64,000 bases of DNA. Source: Porpolomopsis calyptriformis. Lineage: Eukaryota; Basidiomycota; Agaricomycetes; Agaricales; Hygrophoraceae. The position numbers and the translations under genes were made by a program. Positions 57,087 to 64,000 of this stretch are shown one piece after another. Below the pieces are notes generated by a model. The model was given only the letters and a program-made list of their open reading frames with translations. It was not told the origin of the DNA and did not search any database. The stretch is from positions 248,001 to 312,000 of the forward strand of contig OX621176.1 of NCBI GenBank assembly GCA_951640195.1, given 5' to 3'. The first letter of the stretch is position 1. Each line of letters starts with the position of its first letter.

Positions 57087-57261
57087 ATGGATTCATTCTC
57101 GCTTTCTCTCGGATAATTTTCTTCCTCACTTTATATTTCATGTATTCCTATATGCATCCGTGATTTAGTGTATGGTAGAGTTGGTATGGTTGCGATCACT
57201 GGAAGCTTGGGTGGGGGGGATTTGTGGGTTATAGTTGCACCTAATGGTCTTTATTGAAGAA

Positions 57262-57344
57262 GCATTAATGGGGTAGTGGTAACCTGGGTCGTTGCCATCA
57301 AGGCAACATTCGACCCGCCGGGGGTTCGATTCCCTCTTAATGCA
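57262..57344 (+). tRNA. tRNA-Gly(GCC) with a 12-nt intron
   Basis: A 7-bp acceptor stem GCATTAA/TTAATGC, 4-bp D stem GGGT/ACCT, anticodon stem GGTCG/CGACC, loop TTGCCAT with anticodon GCC, variable CGCC, T arm GGGGG-TTCGATT-CCCTC and discriminator A. The mature length is 71 nt. The 12-nt intron (57298..57309) follows position 37 and contains GGCAA, complementary to the anticodon bases TTGCC, as expected for a tRNA splicing substrate. Confidence 0.92.
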
Positions 57345-57346
57345 TA

Positions 57347-57354
57347 TTTTTTTT
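57347..57354 (+). terminator. RNA polymerase III T-run terminator
   Basis: Eight T residues begin three bases after the tRNA-Gly discriminator base. Confidence 0.8.
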
Positions 57355-57507
57355 CTCACCCTACGCAATTATCTCTATTGCTGAAGTGGCGCATTCCCTC
57401 GTTCTGGTGTATCTCCATTGCACGAGCCAAGCAAACTCCATCTTGTTCAAAAATTCTCACTACATAGCGCAACCTAGAACGCCCACTGTTTTGAATATAA
57501 GAATCCT

Positions 57508-59851
57508 TTACGCCGTTTTCACTCCACCCCATGCCACCTTCGACCCACTTGGTCTCGAGGCATTTTTTGCAGCCGACTCTGATGTGGAGGTTGGCTGCGA
57601 GGGCGATTTTGGAGCAACAGGTAATGGGCTTTTCCGCAGATCATCAAAGATCCGTTGTGCTCGCTCGGCATTATTGATGAACCAACCAGCATAGCGCCTG
57701 CCGACCGTCGACTCTGCGATGTGCACCATATTCTGCATAATCCTTGAGCGAGAGTTTTTGATTGGTAAGAGGAAGGAAACCGGACACACCTCGTCGATAA
57801 CAAAATTTAGATCACTCGTGGAGATAGTTTGTCCATCGAGGAGACTACCCTCGTTCCCCACGCGGCTGGTGCTCCTGCTCGCCTGCTTCATGACCATCAT
57901 CTGCTGCACCATCTCTTCCTCGTCTGCATCCAGGAAGTTGGCGAGCTTTTTGGTGTCGAGCGAGGTATAGAGTTTTAGGAAACTCCGTAATGTCGGCACG
58001 GGAACCTGGGCGCGGACATCTGACAAGAAAAGAGACAGATGGCGTTGGACAGGTTCTAGTGGAGGGTCCTCCACCAGAGCGGCGAGTGTGTTCGGATCAT
58101 GATATGGTGGCGGGTTCGCAGAGATGAACTTTGGGCATGCATACAGAAATAGTTCCTCAAAGGCTTGGATGCCTTCCTCGCTAAATGATTAAATTCAGCT
58201 GAGACCGTGATACCAGCATGACAATTTACTTACCCACGGGACATCTTGGCGAATTGGTCGCCATACCGTTCCTTGGCTATGTTTGCGATGTTGTCGTCTA
58301 AACGGCTCGGAGAAAGAGCATTGCAGATCGCGAATAGCGCGTACATTCGATCTGCAGTTTTGTTGATCTATATAATGTTAGATTGTCCTTTAGCGCAGAA
58401 GGGATAGATACCTGATCATATTGGTAACTCCGAGTGTGGTATTGCCGCATTCGTATTATAAAGTTGAGGATATTCACGAATGATCGAATAGCGTCAGGGT
58501 ACCGCCCAAGCATGATATAGCAGAACCCCACGTAGTAGAAGGTTGCTACGTGACACGCTGTTACACGAGTAAAGGGTGGCTAAACACCAAATGAGTTAAA
58601 AAACTAAAAATAAGCATCCGCGTTACCTTTTGGTTTAACTCGATGTGGTCCAGAACTTTCAATGCCAGAGTAAAATCGCCAAGGAGAACATGGACACGAA
58701 GAAGCCCAATGACACTGAAGTAGCCTAGCACCCGGTATAACGGGCGGGCTCCGTATTCACCCACAATTTCACTGACGAATCAAAGGGTCAGAAAATAAGC
58801 GGGGCAAATGAATAGTTGACGCACGCGATCTCCTCGGGACTTTTGCCCTGCTGAGAGGCAGTTATATACTCGTTTATTTTGGACTTCTGGATCAGGGAAT
58901 ACAAGACGTTGAGGACACTATAAGAGCTCCAAATCTGACATGGATTATCAATAGTTAGTAATCCAACGGTATGTGCGGAACAAAGGAAGACCAACTTGGC
59001 CGCCATCGGCTAGCATCAAGAGTTCGTCGTCCGATTTTGATTTTACTTTTGAGCGCCACGTGCAGAACACCTGGAATTGGTAGATAAACTCGTCGATAAT
59101 ATCCCAAAGCCATTGCTCGGGCAACTCGAGAGATACGGGGCCGTCGGAGTCTACAAGAGAAGGTAAGTCGGGGTAGCGGAATTGAACAGGATCAAACACA
59201 CTGAGGAGATAGTTGAATAGCTCGCAACTATTCTCGTATGAGTGAAAGCGATCATCTATGTTGGGTTGGAGACGCGAGTAAACGTGGCGGTAGTAGAGTT
59301 CACGATATAAAATAAGGAAAATCTGGTCTAGAACGCATTATTCTGTCAACAAGTCACGAGAAGCGATGGAAAGAGAGAGTACTTGCCGTCGTTCACCAGC
59401 GGAGCAATAACTTCCGCCTCTGGCCACTCGGTTTTGGCATAGAACTTTTCTGTGTATTTATTCCAGCCACTCTCATATGCCACGGTGATCTCAGCGAGAT
59501 TGTTGTCAAGAACCGCTTGGTGGAAGTGCACAATAAACTGGTGATTTTATCAGAGGGAATCAAGAGGGCTTGAGAACTACCAATTTCCTCACACCCTTGA
59601 CTGCATCTGGTATCTGTGAAAAGGCTGCCTGCTGTGCGATATGCTGTTGTACTGCGAGAAGGGTAGCATCGTCTACCGGAGGTTGAGCTAATTAAGCAAG
59701 CCATGGAAACTGTCATTATCTAGAGATATCAGCAATTTACCTGTCACACACCTTCATCGTAGCCTCCAACGGTCGGACTAGGATCAACATCCTGAAAGTC
59801 ATCATCCATCTGCGCCTCCGCCGCCCGCAATGCTATCCGTGGTTGCGACAT
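57508..59851 (-). CDS. translation initiation factor eIF3 subunit l
   Basis: Ten exons: 59752..59851, 59581..59687, 59387..59537, 58996..59327, 58825..58934, 58627..58771, 58412..58579, 58234..58367, 57790..58180, 57508..57732; 620 residues. Part of the eIF3 complex that organises the 43S pre-initiation complex. Seen: [77 protein letters not shown] [33 protein letters not shown] and [13 protein letters not shown], all in eIF3l order with a PCI-type C-terminus. The intron 59328..59386 starts GCAAGT (GC-AG). An in-frame ATG at 59944 would add 31 residues; 59851 (MSQPRIALR) was preferred. Confidence 0.93.
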
Positions 59852-60129
59852 CCCGATTGGCTCGACGTTGAAGTTCTTCGGGTTTTGCTGTATTTTGCTG
59901 TATTTTGACAAACCTTCCTTTTTTGGCTCAGTCGTCTTGGACACAACCGTTTTTAGAGCAAGTGCTGTGATGAAGACCGTTCACGTTGACGGTCATCTTG
60001 TTGGCACATTGTATGAGACTCGCTCGTTGGTTCTCCACACCACCACGCCGGACGACCCGCCATTCACCTTTCCAGCGTTATTGTCCCCTACCTAATCACG
60101 GACAGAGGAAGCAGCTTCGAAGATTCGAA
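59852..60129. promoter_or_regulatory. shared promoter region of eIF3l and the nucleotidyltransferase gene
   Basis: The two genes start head to head within 280 bp, so their 5' leaders and promoters must share this stretch. A short direct repeat of tattttgctg occurs at about 59886-59906. Short frames here (from 59970 and 59986) may belong to either leader. Confidence 0.5.
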
Positions 60130-63100
60130 ATGAAACAACAATATCACAGACACTTTTCGCATGATAGCTCATTCATCTTGACGGTGAGTGCATCCTCCCA
60201 CAATATACCGTTTATTGCTCACCCCACACCTCCAGAAATTTGCCCCGTCAAGTGAAGAACTAGCTAAGCGGGAGCAAACCATCGGGGACGTTCGAAAGGC
60301 GTTGGAGCACCTGTGTAGGAACGACTTTTTTGTTGAGGATTGTAGTCTGCATAAATATGCTGTGGATATTCATGATGCACCCTTGGAGTTAGTGGTCGTG
60401 GTAAGTCACTCTTTCCTCGCTGTTTCGCGTTTCCGCGGGGGTTTTGCGATACCAGAACATCACTTTAAGACGCCTTGTATACCGACTTTCTAATCCAATT
60501 ACTCTCCCAGGATAAGAACCATCCAAGGGGAATTCCTCCAGGAACCGATCTTTCTTCCTTACCCGACATTTATGACCCAAGGTTTGCAGTCGTCATAGTT
60601 TACCATCACCACAGCATACTGATAAAAACCCCCTTTTAGCCGCGTTGCTCGGGCCCTTATGGACGCAGGCTTTCAAGGAGGTTTTGTATCCTACTCTCCC
60701 GATGAAGACCCCGGGCCGGCTAACGGAGCAAGGCCGAGACGTCCCAAAAATCTACGGGATTCCACTGTACCTTGGCCTGAATATCAACACACCTACAACG
60801 GAGAACCTCTTTACCCACCGCAATTGCAGGTAAAGACGCCGGTTTCATTCATGCTCACTCTTCCCGGTTCTACGGTTCTCCCGTTGTACAACCTTCTTGC
60901 GGCCGGTGACATAGCATTACCAAACACGCTCCGCGAGTTCATTTCGTTGGTCTACATCTGGACACGCTCCTGGGGGTTGACCGAATTCACATCAACTTGT
61001 CTGGCATTGATAGCTATCCGATCCATACAGGTTCTTCTTTTCAACAATTGCAAAATGTTCAGTGACTGATCGATTATGTAGGAGACAATTGGCCCCGAAA
61101 AGCTTAATTTTTTCCGTCATGCTCGAGAATTACACGAGGGCGGTTGGGTCCTGTGTGAATACCGGGGTGCATCCTCTCAACATCACCTACGATTTGTACG
61201 TCTAGCAACGCTCGACGCGAGTTTCACTACCCAGAAGGTATCGAATTATGATAAGTCTATGGGCTGGCTCCTACACGAATTTTTCAAGTAAGCTCTAGTG
61301 GATGTCCCTACCAGCTAGACTTAGGCCTTGCCCCTTTCTCCAGCATCTGGCGCAACGCCTCAACTATCGCCAGGAGACAGACAATATCCATTCGTGAATA
61401 CGAGCATCCATCCCACCGAGAGGCATTAGACCCCTCACGTCGAGGGCGCCCGAAACGTTCTTGGGTGGACAATGATAACCCATACAGAATTTCTCTGCCG
61501 TCACGGTGCTTTTTCGTGCAAGATCCATTTATCTCAACACATGTTCGTCCGAATTTCTGCCCGTGCAAATTATTGTTCTTTGATCATGCAATAGAATCAT
61601 GCTGAAGGTGTCTCTAATGAAACGTTACGGTACTTTGCTTATCAGGCTATTCGGGCTACTCGGTCAATCTGGCGAAGGCTCCCGTTGGTAGCGATATTTG
61701 GGAGCAGCTTCACACCTCCTGGGGTGAACAGGCCAGAGGAGAGTTCTTCTAATCTCGGACGTCCAGCAGAAGTCCGGCCTTCTACCTTTAGCACCAAGTT
61801 CCGATCAGAATGTAAGGCATTTTGCGAGGTCAGTACGCCTGCCACTGCGATTGTTCATCCTATCTTACCCCAGTCAGACGGTTGAGCCTCATGATTCCGT
61901 CGCGAGCCTTAGATCTCAGACACTGCGCCGTGTGCAAAACGTTATCAGCTCGTATGGAAGACAATATACTGTTGAAGTGTTTGGAAGTACACAGTATGGC
62001 GTGTCATCATGCACAAGCGACCTTGATCTCGTTGTTGTTGTTCGTATACATCGTCCTGTCTGGATCCACACTGCTCATCAATTATTGTAGGACTCGTTAA
62101 GAGCCAACGGCTTCTCACCCGACGTTAATATTAACACACTTCCAAGTGAGTCATGATGGAGTTATGTGTTCATGTCTGCTTAAAGCGAATCCGCGTACAA
62201 TTCATAGGTATCTATAACATCAGGTATGGTCAAACTCGCGTGTTCCTTGACCTAACGTTTATGCAATCAACGCACAGACAACTTGGTGTTACACTTCGCA
62301 ACAGTGGTTTTGTCAACGTCCGCAGCATTCCTTCTGCGTCTGTGCCTATAGGTTTGCCCTGCTTCCGCCGAAACTTGACTTTCAATTTGATAATGATTGC
62401 CGTGTTCATAGTGAAATGCACCGATCCTGACACGCGTCTGGCATGTGACATTAACGTCAATGACCAACTCGGTCTTCTCAACACGAAGATGATCAAACGC
62501 TACTGCGACATCTCGCCAATCCTCCGGCCGATGATCATGTTCATCAAGCACTGGGCTAGGCCTCTAGGCCTCAACAATCCTAGCAAGACTGGTGCACCCG
62601 TTACCTTCAGCAGCTACGCATTAGTTTTAATGACCATTGGGTTCTTACAAGTGAGAGTCAATGTTCCTAATCATGCGTATTGTGAAAAGCTACTGATCAA
62701 AGAATGAGTTGCTAATAGACACGCGGATTGCTTCCGAACTTACAGGAGGGTTTACGAGAACTAAACGAGGACGCGACTGATGCGATCTTCTGGATCAGGA
62801 CGAAAAAAGGAAGCGTTGGATGTGATACCCGGTTTCAGCATGAAGCACAAGGCTGGGTCCCACAAGAATCAGCCAATCTTGAAGAGACATTGAGGGACTG
62901 GTTTTGGTGAAAACATTCACATTGGTTCATTGATGTAATTGCTCACCTGCTGTGGCATAAAGGTACTGGGGTCATGACTACTTGTATGCGAAGCATACAC
63001 TAAGTGTACGAGAAGGGGGGATAGTTCCACGACTGCCGCGGGAAAGCGAACCGGACGAAGACCAACCTTCCGAAGTGGATGCCATGGAAGAAGATTTATC

Positions 63101-63628
63101 TGAGAGCGAGACACTACAGCCGCTAGATTGGGAAAAACATGAACTTGCTGTCGCTGACCCATTCATCCGCACTAAAGTGAGTGGTTCTCTTTTGTATCTT
63201 GCCTTCGGCCGCCCAATCACAAACAACAGAACGTCACCGGTGCGATCAGTAAGCTAAATGTGGAACGGTTCCGGATGGATTGCCAACGGGTGACCAGTAT
63301 ACTTCATTGGGGAGGAGACTTGAAGAATGTTTTTGGCGAGGGGACGCATGCAGAAAGGAAGAGGATACCTCCGACGCCGCCGAGCGATGTCCCAGTGCAA
63401 GCAGGTTCAAACCGGACGAAAGGGAAGCAAAGAGAGAGTGGGGTGTCGCCAGGTCGGAGAAAACGAATCCCCGAGGATAAGAGGGTGAGCGAAGGACAGG
63501 TGAAGGAAAGAGGGACGCCTGCTCGGCTATCAGGTCGTAAGGCAGTTCGCTCGAAATCGAAACTATTCGAGGCAGCGGTGTCGGATGTGCGCAAAGAGAA
63601 GGCGCCAGAGGAACATGACGATCAATAA
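60130..63628 (+). CDS. TUT4/7-like double-nucleotidyltransferase (non-canonical poly(A)/poly(U) polymerase)
   Basis: Fifteen exons: 60130..60183, 60236..60400, 60511..60581, 60640..61030, 61082..61287, 61344..61542, 61595..61828, 61878..62039, 62091..62145, 62208..62223, 62278..62351, 62412..62650, 62719..62906, 62963..63176, 63230..63628; 888 residues. The C-terminal half has an active-type domain: FGSTQYGVSSCTSDLDLVVV (GS and DxD), the third Asp in ACDINVND, FIKHWARPLGLN and a PAP-associated end (WFWYWGHDYLYAK). The N-terminal half repeats this layout in decayed form (LELVVV then DKNHPRG; LVYIWTRSWGL) without the GS or DxD residues. The last ~120 residues are basic and disordered. It likely adds nucleotides to RNA 3' ends; substrate unknown. 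The start could also be 60013 in the same frame. Confidence 0.82.
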
Positions 63629-63825
63629 TTTACCATAACTACAACAAAGCCAACAAATCGCTAATGATGGCTGTTTACACGTAAGCAAGAAAGACACTGG
63701 CTGGTCCACTCCTAAAAACTGTAGCAATATCACAGCTCATCAACTTCACTCTCTATCCTCACCTTTCTTCCTGTCCCCTACCCCGTCGCAGAGCCGTCAT
63801 TTGGCTGTCGCTATCATAGTTCACC
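63629..63825. other. intergenic
   Basis: No gene was seen in these 197 bases. Confidence 0.5.
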
Positions 63826-64000
63826 ATGTCTTGGAAACTGGTGCCTTCTAAGAGTAGGTCATTAGCGCTGCTCCTCCACCCCTCTCTCTCAACTCCTTAT
63901 AGAGCCCAAAGACAGTAAAGAGAACGGCGTTATTTCGCGGTCCGTTACCCCGATACCATCCAGACCTAATACGCCCAGGCCCTCCAATGGCGCCGATCCT
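63826..64000 (+). CDS. 5' end of an unidentified gene (runs off the window)
   Basis: Exon 1 is 63826..63853 (MSWKLVPSK), the intron 63854..63902 has GTAGGT and a pyrimidine-rich TATAG end, and exon 2 continues open to the window edge with a Ser/Pro-rich sequence (RSVTPIPSRPNTPRPSN). Too little is present to name it. Confidence 0.55.

Noticed and set aside
57276..57467. A 63-codon frame overlapping the tRNA
   Set aside because: It is a chance frame through tRNA-Gly; the cloverleaf and T-run explain the sequence.

Overview
The window is nuclear DNA of a filamentous basidiomycete, most likely an Agaricomycete. Genes are packed closely and cut by many short introns, mostly 43-65 nt with GT-AG ends. 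It also carries CFEM proteins, NACHT-WD40 receptors and conserved eukaryotic genes (triosephosphate isomerase, uS11, eIF3l, GLE1, GPAT). The receptor and transmembrane families resemble those of Cantharellales such as Rhizoctonia; that placement is inference. All gene models were spliced by hand from the sequence, checking that exon phases agree.

Layout. 1-8.5 kb: a secreted precursor that appears to release a cationic amphipathic peptide after a Lys-Arg site, a CFEM protein, two tandem SDR paralogues with identical 9-exon structures, and a badly broken P-loop (Crinkler/RHS-like) pseudogene. 8.5-12.8 kb: NLR-1 (NACHT + 12 WD40) and two small TTA-flanked inverted-repeat elements. 13-19.6 kb: a second CFEM gene, two intact single-pass membrane proteins and a decayed third. 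19.6-33 kb: an array of eight degenerate tandem units. Each pairs a minus-strand small secreted protein gene (SSP1-SSP8; six intact, two broken) with a plus-strand remnant of the membrane protein's cytoplasmic tail, and mobile elements are inserted among them. 33.4-36.3 kb: GLE1, part of which is copied into the array, and an F-box gene. 36.6-45.9 kb: NLR-2, an inverted copy of NLR-1, and NLR-3, whose N-terminal helical domain is spread over six short exons. 46-64 kb: mostly housekeeping genes: a two-repeat protein of unknown function, an NLR relic, TPI, a small HTH protein, RPS14/uS11, GPAT, a RING protein, an intron-containing tRNA-Gly(GCC), eIF3l, a TUT4/7-like double nucleotidyltransferase, and the start of one more gene.

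Biological reading (inference). The left 46 kb looks like a fast-evolving self/non-self or antagonism island. It holds secreted peptides, diversified secreted proteins, receptor-like membrane proteins and three intracellular NLR sensors, remodelled by tandem duplication, a 24-kb-spaced inverted repeat and small DNA transposons. The right 18 kb is ordinary core genome. The most novel-looking item is the SSP array, where introns are better conserved between copies than the exons they separate.
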